64,000 nt of DNA from Peromyscus leucopus (Eukaryota > Chordata > Mammalia > Rodentia > Cricetidae). The position numbers were made by a program, and so were the translations under genes. The notes below the pieces were generated by a model. It had not been told where the DNA came from, did not search any database, and saw nothing but the letters and a program-made list of their open reading frames with translations. Positions 45,268 to 57,913 of the stretch are shown piece after piece. Numbering within the stretch: position 1 is the first letter of the stretch; each line of letters opens with the position of its first letter. The stretch is from assembly GCF_004664715.2 (NCBI RefSeq), contig NC_051064.1:113942240-114006239 (forward strand), read 5' to 3'.

Positions 45268-46945
45268 AAAGGTCTTCATAATATATAGAACATGTGGGAA
45301 CCAATAACAAATAATACTACTGGAGTTTTAGGGCAAAAGACTAACTCCAGGAGTTCCAATAAAATTTTCTTGGCTGCCCCTTCTCAATATGCTAATTATA
45401 GCAATAAGAAAGGGTAAAATAGCAAAGAAAGGAGACTTAAACTATGTGGCATATTAGCAATAGGAACCAGTAAAAGATAGAGTGAACCTAAATCCATCTT
45501 TGCAGTAACAGCATGAGCTTCAGGTTTAAAAAGAGGAAAAATTAGGGCAAGGCCAGCCAGGGAGGTTGTTATGAAGTCCACGATAAAATATGCTTTAGTT
45601 GGTCATTATCACAATTCTGATTCAGCAAGCTGACCTTATAATCAATTGCTGTCTTTGCTTGAAGAGAACATCTACTTTTCATTACACTTCTCTGGTGTGC
45701 AGGATGCCCACCATTCATAATTACCCTCATCTGGGAGGCAGTCAGTCTTGAAAGGTTTTGGAATATTTCTGGAATCGGAGAATTCTGTAAGTTAAGATAC
45801 TTACCCTTTGTGACTTCAGTCTTGCAGAAGAATGAGGTAGGTAAGATACCACAGGTGTTTAAATGCACACAATGGAAATGATTATGCAGAGACAAGTGGG
45901 AGCCTGACCAAAGGTAAAGAAGACCTACAGACTGAAACAGATGCCAGGCTTTTGTCTGCCTTTGCCTTCTTAGCCCGAATGAGAAGCTAGTGAAATTTCC
46001 GTTTCTAGGTTTCTCTTACAGTAGTGCGTAAGATTTTTATTTTAGAGAGGTGGCTTTTCTGGGGAGTAAGAATAAGATCCTGGGGGAGAAGGGTCCCATC
46101 CTGTACATCCTAAACCCAAGGAAAGGAGAAAGGCAATATCATTAGAAGCTAGAAGGGTCATACTTTCTGTGAAAGACAGAGAAGACCTTATATAGAATAG
46201 ACTCAATTAAGGAGAATTCTTCCTTGTCCTTTCTTGAAATGCAAATAGACTGTTTTGTGAAGGAGACAGTGCTGGCCTTGAAGCTGCCTTTCTTCCGATT
46301 GTCAGTTGCCTGGAAAGAAATGATGAGTTATGCTTTGTCCACATTTGTTCAAGGATTGCTTCTATAACCTTCCCTTAGCCACATTCCCAGGAGAAGACTT
46401 TTCATTAAGATGAGGCTGTTTTCCTCCTTCAGTTTTGCTGGAAGTGTCCAAAAAGGAAATAAAGTTCCATTTCCTTCCTGTCCTAAGAGTCATTACATAT
46501 TAATAGGAATCCACATGTAGATAAGCTCTGGGCTCCTTTCTCCAACAGGAGGGTATCAAAGGGCACCATGACTTTTAAAAAAGTCCTTCAAGGTGGCTAA
46601 AGTTGGCTTTTAGTTTTTATTTTTTAAATTACTTCTCAGTAACCACCTCTCAAGAGAAATTTTATTCATTTACCCAGCTGACAGGAGCAGAGCCATGGGG
46701 AAGGATAAGTGACACTTTCTATAACTGAATATATATATGGCACTATGAGGTGTATGCAGCAATCAGGGGATAGGACACTTAAGAACTCATCTAGGCTGCT
46801 TACCACTGAGAAGCTTCTTCAAGGCATGTATCATTTCTAAGTCATGGAATAATTCTCATAAGCCTTAGCCAACAACAGCTGCTCAGAAGTTGTTCTCCTC
46901 ACAGTAACCTCAAGAATATCTTGGAAAACATCTAACCATGGGGAT
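45268..46945. other. Unassigned 1.7-kb segment right of the LTR element
   Basis: No host gene recognised. Less AT-rich than its surroundings, with short frames only (minus 45396-45581, 45569-45895). Some text has the feel of ERV internal sequence, but I cannot name a family. Confidence 0.3.
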
Positions 46946-46949
46946 AAAA

Positions 46950-47348
46950 GTTTTGTACAATGAAAACTTTAACATACCAAATACAGAAACTAAAAAGGAT
47001 GCTAGGATCTGGAAATTCCTCCCATAGTCATGGGTTAGTAGAATTAATATTGTAAAATTGCCATTTTATCATGGGCAGTCTACAAGTTCAATGCAATCCC
47101 CATCAAAATTCTAATACAATTCATAACAAAAATTGAAAAAAAATCTAAAAATTAGTATGTGACCACAATACTCCCAGGATAGCCAAAGCAATTCTAAACA
47201 GTAAAAACACTTAGAGGTATCACTATCCCTGATTACAAGTTATATACAGGTGAATAGTAATAAAAACAGGATGTTACTGACTTTAAAACAGACTGATTGA
47301 TCAATGGAATAGTATTGAATGCCCAAATATGCCTACAGCCACCTTTTC

Positions 47349-47416
<68 letters not shown>

Positions 47417-47860
47417 AAAGAGGCCAATAATACACATTGTGGAAAAGATAGCATCTTCAAAAAATGACAATTTCAAACTGGATAGCTAAATGTGGAAAAA
47501 TGAAACTAGATCCTTACCTCTCACCTTGAAACTCCAAATGTATCAAGGACCTCAGTGTGCAATCTGATATGCTGAATCTATTAAAGGAGATAGTAGGGAT
47601 TATGCCTCCACTAAAAGGCACAGGAAACGACTTTCTGAATTGGACTCCAGTAGACTAGCCATTAAGGCCAATGATTTGCAAATTGTATCTCATGAAACTA
47701 AACTAAAAAGCTTCTGTATAACAAAGTATACCATCATTTGAGTGTAGAGGCATCCCACAGAATGAGAGAAAAAATACCAGCTATACAACTAACAGAGGGT
47801 TAGTGTCTAGAATATCTAAAGAACTCACAAAACCAAACACCAAGTAGAGTGTATTTTAAG
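46950..47860 (+). pseudogene. L1 ORF2 3' part, fragment, sense strand
   Basis: L1 ORF2 order on the plus strand: 'caagttcaatgcaatcccca', 'aggatagccaaagcaattct', 'gaccacaatactcccagg', 'aaactagatccttacctctc', 'aaaaagcttctgtataacaa', 'gtctagaatatctaaagaac'. Riddled with stops. A (TC)n array interrupts it. Confidence 0.85.
47352..47413. repeat. (TC)n microsatellite inside an L1 fragment
   Basis: About 31 TC units inside L1 ORF2-derived sequence. The Arg-Glu repeat peptide on the minus strand is an artefact. Confidence 0.97.
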
Positions 47861-47864
47861 GTAG

Positions 47865-48730
47865 GCCATGAAATTCTTTGGGCATGTAATTCATGCTCCA
47901 AATAACAAATACTGACTAGTTACTAATAATTAAAAGCAACTACTCAAAACCTTCAGTTTTGATAAAGCTCCAACCTAAATGTTACTCTAAAGGTATTTTG
48001 CCAGTGTGGTTAGCATTTAAAATAAGTTGACTTAAGTTCTGTTTCTCTGGAGAGTCCTGGATAATATACTAGACTTAAATAGATGAGATTTGATTCTAAG
48101 CTAATTGCAGCATCAGAATCTTAACCATAGCATTATATTATTAAAAGTTAGGTATTGGCTGTTAATAGTTTAGGCAAAATAGGATAGCTTTCTCAGGTAA
48201 AGAGAAATGACGTAGATTTGTGAACTGTCTTAGACAAAAGACAGTAAGAATTGATTTACAAATTGCATTTGGATTAAGTGAGAGAAAGAAAGGCCAGAAT
48301 GATCCATCATATTTTATTCTGGGTAGCAGAAAGCATTGCATACTATTCATGAGAGAGCTCTCCACCACAGGAGGAACACGGAGGGAACTGATGAGTTTGT
48401 GTATGGATCTGTAAGTATGGGATGCCTCTAAAACACATGAGCTGAATAATTGTGTCTCCTTCATCTTTCTATATGAACACCTAAACCTCAGTGTGATGGT
48501 AAGTAGAGATGAGAGTTTTATGATAGTTTCAGAGCAATATTAATTCACAAAGGAGGGACCCTCATGATGAAATTGGCATTCCAATAAGAAGAGATGTGTG
48601 TGCTGTCTTCCCCCTTCTCATGTGAAAGGAAGAAATGTGAAGAAATAGTGGGGAAAAACTGAGGCTGTCTAAAAGTCAGGAAGGGAGCTGTTTTGGTACT
48701 GTGACTCTTAAATTGTTGAACTCTGAGGCA
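47865..48730. other. Insertion between two L1 pieces; possible MLT2-like LTR end
   Basis: 'agttctgtttctctggagag' near 48033 matches the 3' terminus of ERVL/MLT2 LTRs in the plus sense, so part of 47865-48068 may be such an LTR. 48069-48730 is unassigned; its overlapping open frames near 48162-48464 have no domain. Confidence 0.4.
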
Positions 48731-48734
48731 ATAA

Positions 48735-49130
48735 ATCATTACTGTTGATGTAACTGCAAACTGGTGCAGTCTCTCTGGAAATTAGTGTGGAGAATTCTCA
48801 AAAGGCTAAAAATAAATCTACCATATAACCCAGTTATACCATTTCTTGGCATATTCCCAAAGGACCCAAGTTCTACTCCACTTGCTCAGCCATGTTCATT
48901 ACTGATTTTTAAAATAGCTAGGAAATGAAAGCAACCTAAATGCCCTTCACCTGATGAATGGATAATGAAATTTAGTACATGTACACAATGAAATTCTGTC
49001 CAGCTGTAAAGAAAAATGAAATGAAATTTGCAGGTAAATGGCTAAAACTAGAAATATTCTGAGTGATATAACCCAGATCCAGAAAGAGAAATGCCACATA
49101 TTCTCACTTATTTGTTTATTATAGCAAAAA
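48735..49130 (+). pseudogene. L1 ORF2 terminal fragment, sense strand
   Basis: 'gcaaactggtgcagtctctc', 'ctaccatataacccagttat', 'cttggcatattcccaaagga', 'acctaaatgcccttcacctg' and 'cagaaagagaaatgccacat' are in L1 sense order. It may be the downstream part of the L1 at 46950-47860, split by an insertion. Confidence 0.8.
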
Positions 49131-50195
49131 GTCCTTAGATATGAATATAAAATTACCACAGTCCTTAATGTGAACTGTTCCAAGAATTCTTTTTGATTTT
49201 TGTAAATTCTGAGACTTTTCTCATATGTTCCAAGTGAGTTTTTTCCCACCCTTAGCTAGTTTGTGTGCACTCATAGAGTGATAGATATATTCTCAGTTGA
49301 AGACTTAAAAGGATCCTGTGAACTATAGCAAATTTGGCTTCTTCAAAGTGTCATTCATCCTTGGACTCAAGGGGATCCCTGGGACCCACTTTGATTCACC
49401 TCTTTACACTGTATTCTGGGAGCTTTTTTCAGATAATAAACTGTTACATTCTTGGGATCACCCTGTTTATTCTCCCAGGGGTCACTGGAAGTTTTTCATA
49501 TCTAAAAGTTGTTGTTTCCTATCTTGGGTTCATTTTTATGTTGTTAAATGCCAAGAGATTTAGTCTGTTCCACTAGAAATCTAACAGCAAAATTTTCCCT
49601 TCATGGAGTTTCCTTTGTAAAATAGATACTGCTGCCATGGGTAATTTTCACAAACTGACCTCTTGCTATTTTCTAAAGCTTTCTAGATCTGATACGGGGA
49701 TAGCCATTACTTTATAGTTATCCCCTTAATTTCATAGATCTTTCTGGGAAAAGCAGAGCAGTCCCATCTTCAGCAAACTCATCGGTGCAGCTATTTTTGT
49801 GAGACTTGAATACATTTCTTAGTACCGTTCATCCTCAAGTTTTCTTAATGTGAATTGTCAATTGAATCTAATGCCACATGTGCAAACACTCAATACATAG
49901 AATACTTAAAACTACTAAAATGACAAAAAGTATAAGCAGGTTGCTATGGTGGGCTTCAGAGAGGTAGGGTTTGGCACACATTCCTTGATTTATTACATCA
50001 TCCTTTTCATAAGCTTGAAAGAAAATTGAATTTGAGAATCATAGTCCAGGCTTCATAGCAACAGAAATACAACAGGAAGCTAAGTTTTATCAAGTGACTA
50101 AATCTCTCAGAGATTTACTCTCATCTATTAAAAAAAAGTAAATACAAGCTTCATCACAGACATTAATGAAAGTATAAAATGATGTACGTGTGAAA
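49131..50195. other. No gene recognised
   Basis: Overlapping plus frames at 49318-49576 and a minus frame at 48947-49249 show no domain and partly cover L1 remnants. Confidence 0.35.
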
Positions 50196-50199
50196 ACAT

Positions 50200-50950
50200 T
50201 GATGGGGTTGGTTAAACTCAGACATGGATGGCTAGTAGAAATGTAAAAATGGTACAGCTACTGCAGGAAACAGTTTGATGGTTCTAAATATGTTAAATGT
50301 AGTGTCCCTTATGACTAATTACATCTCTAAGTATATATCCAAAATAATTAGAAAAAAAGTGTGTCAATACAAAATCCTGTACATTATTTTTCATGGTAGT
50401 TATATAGCCAAAAGCCACAATAGCCAAAAGGTGGAAAGAACCAAAATGTCCATCAGTTGGTAAACGTATATATATATATAAAACCATTATGTATCCATAA
50501 TATAAAATATGTAGGTGTATAAAGAGATTGACAGAGTAATAGATAATGCAAAATGAATAAAGCTTAAAAGTTTTGTGTTCAGTAATTGGGAAGTGTCATG
50601 GTTTATAAGAGTGCTTAATGACACATGGGGACTTGATTTTGAACCTTTAATACCCATGTAAAAATGCCAGACATGGTGTTGCATGCTTGTACTCCTCCAA
50701 TATACTTTTCTGGTGTCTCTGCATATACCCACATACTCAGGTACATACCATACCTCCCCCCCTCCACATGACATACTTATTACACAGAATAAAATAAAAA
50801 TAAACAAACACTATGCATAATAAAGGAAGATATCCACAAAAGATTACATATTCCATTTATACAAACTATCCAAAATAAGTAAATTTATAAATAGGTCAGT
50901 AGCTGCCGAAAGTTGAAATGGACTAGTGAAGAAGTTCATGCTAAAGCCTA
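50200..50950 (+). pseudogene. Old L1 (L1M-type) ORF2 3' end, split by a SINE
   Basis: 'aaaaatggtacagctactgc', 'ggaaacagtttgatggttct', 'aatagccaaaaggtggaaag' and 'accaaaatgtccatcagttg' precede the SINE. 'acatattccatttatacaaa' and 'ctatccaaaataagtaaatt' follow it. Strongly diverged. Confidence 0.75.
50585..50820 (+). mobile_element. B4/B2-type SINE inside the old L1
   Basis: 'cacatggggacttgattttg', 'aacctttaatacccatgtaa', 'atgccagacatggtgttgca' and 'tgcttgtactcctccaatat' give a SINE sense order. It ends in a 'aaaataaaaataaacaaac' tail. Confidence 0.5.
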
Positions 50951-52130
50951 GCATTCTGGATGTTACACAGATGTCTGTCTTCATGATTCATGTAGCTTTT
51001 TCCTTCCTTTCACTCAGTAGGAAACTCTTTCACTCTGAGAGCTATCCATATCCAGTCTGATTTTTATATTATCATAGTTTATCTCGTCAGGCATTATATG
51101 CCTGCTCTGTAGCCAAGAGAGTATCTTTAACTATTTATAAAGACTTGGGGGGAAAAATCTATTATCTTGTAGACTTGCAAAATTGTAGGAAAAAAGAATT
51201 AAAATTGAGCCAGGACAAGGTGATACAGATGTTTAATCATTCAGTTGATATTTTCAGCATCATATTTACTCAGATTTTGTGGTGTATGTGTTCTGAAAAA
51301 AAAAAGAAATCCATTCATTTATTCATTATTCTTTTATTTGTTCATTAATCATTTATTTCTGAGCATTTCTATTCCTGTTGGACCTATGTATATAGCAAGA
51401 TAGATGGTCAAGATGTACTCTATTGAATTAAGGAATGCAGAGGAGGAAGACATTGGTCTTCCTCAGAAGAATGAGAGGAAATATCTAAAATTAGAGTTAA
51501 CATTGAAAGTTACATTGAATTATCTATGTTAATGGCAAAGTGAGCATCGGAAGGAAAGTTATCTGTGAATCCTTAAATATTTTTCTTTCCTTCAAATTAC
51601 TAAAAATGTTTTTTTCATAATACTTTTGTTTATTATTTTATTAATTTTTCTTTAAAAATCTTGGGGAGGGTTTAGAAACTTGCTTTTAATCTCCATTGAG
51701 TGATGAAGCTAGGATTCAATTTCAGATATTTGTGAATATAAAGTGTATGGTGTATAATCTCTTTATTTTACTGTTCTATTTCTCTAGGTGAGAATGCATC
51801 CGTAATACTGTAGGTTAGTTCTTCTTGAGAGCATCTCTCTATATAAGTGCTTTCTAGGAGAAAATATATAAATGAAACATGATAAAGAAAGTAATGTTTG
51901 TAATGCAAAATATTAGTTGTGTATGTCTGCGCGCGCACATGATGTGGGAAGTGGGGGTCGAGGTTTCAGCAGAAGGTACAAAGCATTTAGAAACCTGGAT
52001 ACATGAAAGAATCAACTGCTACTTGGCAGCCTTAAGGCTTTACCTGATGTTGCTAAAATCCCTAACCTGGGGGAGATATAAAGCAACTTACCCCTCCTCA
52101 CAAAGTCCCAACAATAAAAACAAGGCATGA
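50951..52130. other. No gene; L2-like patch and short CG repeat
   Basis: An ATTCATTTATTCATT-type patch at about 51310-51360 resembles an L2-associated tail. A GCGCGCGC run lies near 51930. Short frames at 51145-51348 and 51879-52130 are not recognised. Confidence 0.35.
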
Positions 52131-52135
52131 TTCCA

Positions 52136-52500
52136 CAAAGTTCACTGGGAAAACAATGGATTTATTGGACTTCCTTAGAGAACATAGGTATGAGGGGTTA
52201 CTTACAAAGCTAAGTAATCCTCCCCCAACCAGCCACATATGAGAAGCCTGCAGCTAAAGAGATGAAGCCTATACTCTAGTATCTACATACTTTAGCCCCT
52301 CCTCCCAAACTCTATCTACACATACCCAGGCTATGTGTAACATTTCCAGGTGGCAGGGAGCACCTTGATATTATGGTGATAACTCTCATGCCTTACTCTA
52401 CCCAGCTGGAACAATGTTTTGCAAGGCAACACAGCTGGACTCCACAAGATAGTGATTGCTTGGTTTGGATGACACCCACTCATGATACCTGTCTTTGTGT
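52136..52500. mobile_element. Possible rodent LTR or medium-reiteration repeat
   Basis: 'gggaaaacaatggatttatt' then 'ataggtatgaggggttactt' and 'acatttccaggtggcaggga' recall a rodent interspersed repeat. Class and strand unresolved. Confidence 0.3.
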
Positions 52501-53225
52501 TTCACCATGATGTATGTGCAATCTCTGATGTGTTTTAGAAGAGGTGATGATGTCTCTCTATTTTTTTTAATGAAAGAGATTTATATATTTTTACATTGTT
52601 TTATGCCTCCACTTCTACTTTTCACCTTATATGGCTAAGATGTCAGTATATGGAAAGAAATTTTGTAGCATGAGACAAGCCTGAACAAAAGTCATTTTGA
52701 ATCAAAAAGTTATATTTGATCTCACCATACCATCTCCTTGCTCAGTTGATGTGATTAATATTGGCAGGAACTTGGGAAGCATCTCACTAAAGAAGCTGTT
52801 GTAACTTCTCAGCAGATATAATGAATCAAGATAATTTTTCAAAGGGAATAAAACATCTCATTTATGATGCTTATAACTCTTACACCCACTAAGATTCTTG
52901 TACCTATGCAGTTTAGACTTTCCCATGATAGATAAAATATTACTTGTTTTGTCAAAATGGAAGAACAATGTTTCCCTCCTTCATGTAGCCATCTTATTTT
53001 GAGCAGCTTACTTGTTTTGTTTCCTGCCCCCTCTCCATGTTAACACAAACCATGTAAACAAAGACAGTGTGGAGAAAGTTGCACAAAGGAATTGAAATAG
53101 AATGTAGTGTCACAAGCCACTGCAAGTCATAGTTATTAATCATCAGAACTTTTAGGAAAAATAAGCATGTATTTGTAGTTGCACATTATCATTCTGTTCA
53201 ATAGGAGGCCTAAAATACAATGAAA
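52501..53225. other. No feature recognised
   Basis: AT-rich. Nothing supported. Confidence 0.35.
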
Positions 53226-53229
53226 ATTA

Positions 53230-53440
53230 TAATTATTTTAAGTGGCATTATTATAGTATATAAATAGCTACCAGTGTTTGAGCATTATTCCAAGTGTTGA
53301 AAAAGATTCCTTTTGATGTTATCTCTCATTGACTACTCCAGGAAGGACTTTGATATACATAGTTATTAGTCATTACCTTATAATTATTACCAATATTTCC
53401 ATGAGACACATGAAGAGTGATGTTTGAACTGATGTATATA
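53230..53440 (-). mobile_element. MIR-like ancient SINE
   Basis: 'gcattattccaagtgttgaa' and 'ttgatgttatctctcattga' follow weak reverse MIR order. Confidence 0.4.
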
Positions 53441-53574
53441 ACTTTATATGCAAATAAAATAATGCTAACGAAAATATCCACATTCTGAAATGCTCTGAAG
53501 CCCGAGGTTTTTGAGAGCTGACATGATCTCACTACTCAAAAACTGCATGCACAACTGCATGTAATAATCAACTC

Positions 53575-53870
53575 TCTGTCACTGCACAAAACACCTGAGA
53601 AAATCAACTTTGAGAAGGCAAGTTTCCTTGGGCTCATGGTTTCAGAGGTTTTAGTGCTCTATTTCTTTTAGGTCAGCCTGGGTCCAAGCAGAATATTATG
53701 GCAGGAACTGAGTGAGAAAGCAAAGCTATTCCCTTTTGAAAACCTAGAAGGAGAATAGGGCAAGGACCACTAAAGTCCAAACCTTTCAGAACATACCTCT
53801 AGTGGCCTACTTGGGGCTCCATGTTCCATGTTTGTTTTGGCTTGGATCTTAAATGTTGTTTCACAGGCTT
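53575..53870 (-). mobile_element. ERVL-related rodent LTR fragment
   Basis: 'gcctgggtccaagcagaata', 'ttatggcaggaactgagtga' and 'ctagtggcctacttggggct' recall rodent ERVL-type repeats in antisense. Limits uncertain. Confidence 0.4.
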
Positions 53871-53874
53871 ATGT

Positions 53875-54154
53875 GTCCATGCTATTAGTACTATTCAGAT
53901 CTACTGTAACTGTTTAGCAGGTGGAGCTTAATGGGAAAAAACAAGTCATTGATTGACTTTGAAGGGAATATTGAGACCCCACTTTCACCCATCTCTTCCT
54001 AGATGTCCTGTGGTAAGCAGCTTTGGTTGCTCAATGTGTTCCTTGTCCAAATGTTCTACCTTCTCATACGTTCAATGGAACCAGATGACCGTAGACTAAA
54101 ACCCTGAAGTTGTGAGCCAAAATAAGCCTTTGCTCATTTATATTATTGATCTCT

Positions 54155-54218
<64 letters not shown>

Positions 54219-54246
54219 TTTTGTTATAGTGAGTGAAAGCTGACTA
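53875..54246 (+). mobile_element. MaLR-type LTR with internal (AT)n array
   Basis: 'caggtggagcttaatgggaa', 'gaccgtagactaaaaccctg', 'aagttgtgagccaaaataag', then an (AT)n run at about 54167-54216, then 'ggttttgttatagtgagtga' and 'aagctgactaac'. The array sits where relatives have only 'tctcccttaagttgc'-like text. Confidence 0.6.
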
Positions 54247-54804
54247 ACAAAAGGCCCAGCCTCCTAAAGTTTATAACAGTTGACAATCTTTATGCTTTCA
54301 TTAAGTGATTCTACCACTTCTCAGTAGTGTCATACTGGAGACTGGTGCTTCAGCACTATGGGACTTTGGGGACATTCAAGTAGCTTAAATGGAGTAATAG
54401 AAGTCAAAACGCAGTTTCACTAAAAATATTGTTTAAAATTACTTTTAAGTTACAATATAAGGTATAAAAAGAAATATAAATGAATTTTGTGTTTAAGGTC
54501 TACATTCTTTGTCCCAATATCTCATTATGTATGTATAAATATTTTTATATCTGAACATATTTGAAATCCAAAAACTTTTGGCCCCAAGCATGTCAGATAA
54601 GGTATCCTGAATATATATCCCTAAATGACAGACACTGGTTCCAAACTTTGTATTGTCTGACAACTAGCATCATACTGTTTTCTTAATGTCTGTGAACCAT
54701 GGTATGTTATTTTAGAAATATTCTTATAAAAATAATCTTTTGAGTTTTTAAAAAATAGTTTAAGGCTTTATGATCACTTCTAATCTACATTCAAATTTAC
54801 CTGC

Positions 54805-55190
54805 TCTATTAGTTATATTTATATTGCTATCATAAAATACCATGACCAAAAGTGACGTGGGGAGGAAAGAGTTTAGTTCATCTTACAACTCGCAGATCAC
54901 AGTCCATCACTAAAGGAAGTCATGACAAGAATTCAAGGTAGGAAACTGGATGCAGGAAGTAAGAGACCATGGAGGAATGATGCTTACTGACTTGCTCCCA
55001 TGACTTGCTCAGCTTGCTTTCTTATAGAACCCAGAACTACCTGGCACTACCCATAGTGGTCTGGGCACTCCTGAACCAATCATTAATCAAGAAAATGCTC
55101 CACAGGTTAGTCTGATTGAAGTAATTCCTCATTGAGGGTCAATCTTTCAAGGCAACTGTAATTTTTGTTAATTTGAAAACAGTAACCAGC
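54805..55190 (-). mobile_element. ERVL-type (MT2/MLT2-like) LTR
   Basis: Antisense order: 'taaaataccatgaccaaaag', 'gtggggaggaaagagtttag', 'cacagtccatcactaaagga', 'accatggaggaatgatgctt', 'caatcattaatcaagaaaat', 'tttgttaatttgaaaacagt'. Confidence 0.75.
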
Positions 55191-55246
55191 ATACTTACTG
55201 TCTTCAGGGTTTCAGTTGCTGTGAAGTGACAACATGACCACAGTGT

Positions 55247-55781
55247 TGTGAAATATCTTAAGATGTGTTACATTTGTTTATGCTGTGAAATATTTGTTTA
55301 ATGATGCAACAATGTGTTGCATTCTTTTATGTTGCATTTGTTTAATTTTGTGAAGCTGTGTTACTTTGCCTGTCTAAAACATTTGATCGGTCTAATAAAG
55401 AGCCTGAAAGACCAATAGAAAGGAAGGAGAAAGGCTAGCTGGGGCTGGAAGTCAGACAGAATTAATATGAGGAGAAATCTGGGAAGAAGATGAAGGGGCA
55501 GGAAAAGAAGGGGCCAGCCACACAGCAAACACAGTCAGACATGGAATATGAATGAAAGAAAAGATATACAGAAATAGAAAAAGGTTAAGGTCCAGAGGCA
55601 AAAGGCAGATGGGCTAATTTAAGTTAAGGAAAGTTGGCAAAATACAAGCCAGGCTATGGCCAGACATTCATAAGAAAGAATAAGTCTCCATGTGTGATTA
55701 TTTATGATCTGGGTGGCAGGCCTCCCAAAGAGTAAAGTGTAAAAATACCAAAAACTAAAAAACAACTACATTTTAGCATAC
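55247..55781 (+). mobile_element. ERV2-type solo LTR
   Basis: Starts TGTGAAATATCTTAAGATG. It contains 'gtctaataaagagcctgaaa', 'ggaaggagaaaggctagctg', 'aaaggcagatgggctaattt' and 'aagtctccatgtgtgattat' in rodent ERV2 LTR order. Candidate 6-bp duplication CAGTGT lies at 55241-55246 and 55782-55787. With it the LTR would end TAGCATAC instead of CA, so the right edge may be off by a few bases. Confidence 0.75.
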
Positions 55782-55818
55782 CAGTGTGCCACTCCACTCA
55801 AATATTCCTAGGGACTGA

Positions 55819-55826
<8 letters not shown>

Positions 55827-55850
<24 letters not shown>
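55827..55850. repeat. Poly-A run
   Basis: 24 A's with no recognised SINE or L1 body beside it. Confidence 0.85.
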
Positions 55851-56345
55851 GGAGGATATGGCATGGCTCCTTTAAGAGTTTTTGTCTCACAGCAAGACCT
55901 TGAGGAGTAGGTACATTACATTCTAGAGCTCTAGGGGGTAGGGGGCTGAATGTAGTTCCTGGTCAAATGTACCTCCAACCAGGTCATGAGCTTTTAGGAT
56001 TGGCTCTCATGAAACTAGAAGCTGGCAGAGCCTGTCAATAGAGATGTGTGGAGGACCCAGCTATAGCTTAGCAGTTTAAAGTTTACTGGAAAAAGGTTAA
56101 AAAAAAGGTTAAAAGATACACAGTAGAAAGGTCCAGATGGGAAAAAAACCTTCTAAACAAGTTTCAATGTGTTTTACAGTTGCATAGGATTAAGAAAGGA
56201 AAAGGATATGGACCATCATAGAAATAAATGAATAATTTAAAAAATAATAAAGTCTTAAAAGAGAGTGGAAGTAATAGAAAAGAAAAAAGCCACAAAATGA
56301 TGGAAAATACACAGGGAGTCTGGATCCTATATAATATTGTGTTGA
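55851..56345. other. No feature recognised
   Basis: The minus frame at 56164-56508 partly covers an L1 3' UTR. Nothing supported. Confidence 0.35.
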
Positions 56346-56349
56346 TTTT

Positions 56350-57380
56350 GAATTTTTTTTTATAAGGGAATTTTTTATTCATTTTACATACCAACCACAG
56401 ATCCCCCTCTCTTCCCTCCTCCTGCCACTCCAGGCTTCCCCCAAACACACCCCCATTCCCTCCTCCAAGGTAAGGCCTCCCATGGGGAGTCAGCAGAGCC
56501 TGGTACATTCAGTAGAGGCAGGTCCAAGCCCCTCCCAATGCATCAAGGCTATGCAAGATGTCCCACCATAGATAGTGGGCACCAAAAAGCCAACTCATGC
56601 ACCAGGGATGGATCCTAATCCTACTGCCAGGGGCCCCCTTAAGAATATCAAGCTATACAACTGTCTCTCTTATTCTCATCCAGTCCCACTAAGGTACCAC
56701 AGCTGCTGGACTAAAGCTCATGTGTTCCCACTATTTTGGTTTGGTTGTCTCTGTAGGTTTCTCCATCATGATCTTGAGGCCCCTTGCTCATAAAATCCAT
56801 CTTCTCTCTCTCTTTGACTGGACTCCTGGATCTTGGCCTAGTGCTTGGCTATGGATCTCTGCATCTGCTTCCATCAGTTACTGGATGAAGGCTCTATGAT
56901 GACAGGGTATTCACCAGTCTGATTACTGGGATAAGCCAGTTCAGGCACCCTCTCCACTATTGCTAATTGTCTAAGCTGAGGTCATCCTTGTTGATTCCTG
57001 GAAACTTCCCTAGCACCCTGTTTCTCCCTATCCCCATGATGTCCCCAATATCATGGTATCTCTTTCATTGCTCCCCAACTCTGTCCCTGTTCCAGCTTGA
57101 CCATCCCAGTCTATTAAGTTCTCATCCCCAATCACCTACCCTCCATTGCCCCTCATCATCCCCTGTTTACTCATGGAAATCTCATCTGTTTCCCCTTCCC
57201 GGGTATCCATGTATCCCTCTTAGGGTCCTCTTTGTTAGCTAGCTTTTCTGGAGCTGTGGCTCTTAGTCTGGTTATACTTTGATTTATATCTAGTATCCAC
57301 TTATGAGTGAGTACATACCATGTTTGTCCTTCTGAGTCTGGGTTACCTCTCTGATGGTGATGTTTTTTAGTTCCACCCAT
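56350..57380 (-). other. L1 3' UTR
   Basis: Antisense blocks 'acataccaaccacagatccc', 'agcagagcctggtacattca', 'gccaactcatgcaccaggga', 'atggatctctgcatctgctt', 'ttatgagtgagtacatacca'. It is related to the fragment at 18205-18790 but diverged, so a different L1 subfamily or age. The 91-aa plus frame at 56967-57242 is translated UTR. Confidence 0.8.
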
Positions 57381-57913
57381 TTGTCCACAAATTTCATGAT
57401 GTCATTGTTTTTTTACTGCTGAGTAGTACTTCATTGTGTATATGCGCCACATTTTCTTCATCCATTCTTTAGTTGAGGGGCATCTAGGTTGTTTCCAGTT
57501 TCTGGCTATTACAAATAATGCTGCTATGAACATAGTTGAGCATGTGTCCTTGTGGTATGAATGAGCATTCCTTGGGCATATGCCCAAGAGTGGTATAGCT
57601 AGGTCTTGAGGAAGATTGATGGCCAATTTTCTGAGAAAACACCATACTAATTTCCAAAATGGCTGTACAAATTTACACTCCCACCAGCAGTGGAGGAGTG
57701 TTCCCCTTGCTCAGCATGCTCTCCAACATAACCTGTTATCAGTGTTTTTTTATTTTTATATCTTAGCCATTCTTACAGGTGTAAGATGGTATCTCAGAGT
57801 CATTTTGATTTGCATTTCCCTGATGACCAAGGATGTTGAACAATTCCTTAAATGTCTTTCGGCCATTTGAGATTCTTCTTCTGTTGATAATTCTCTGTTT
57901 AGCTCTGTAGTCT

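Noticed and set aside
45569..45895. 108-aa minus frame right of the LTR element
   Set aside because: No domain recognised, no poly-A or splice context; length is compatible with chance.
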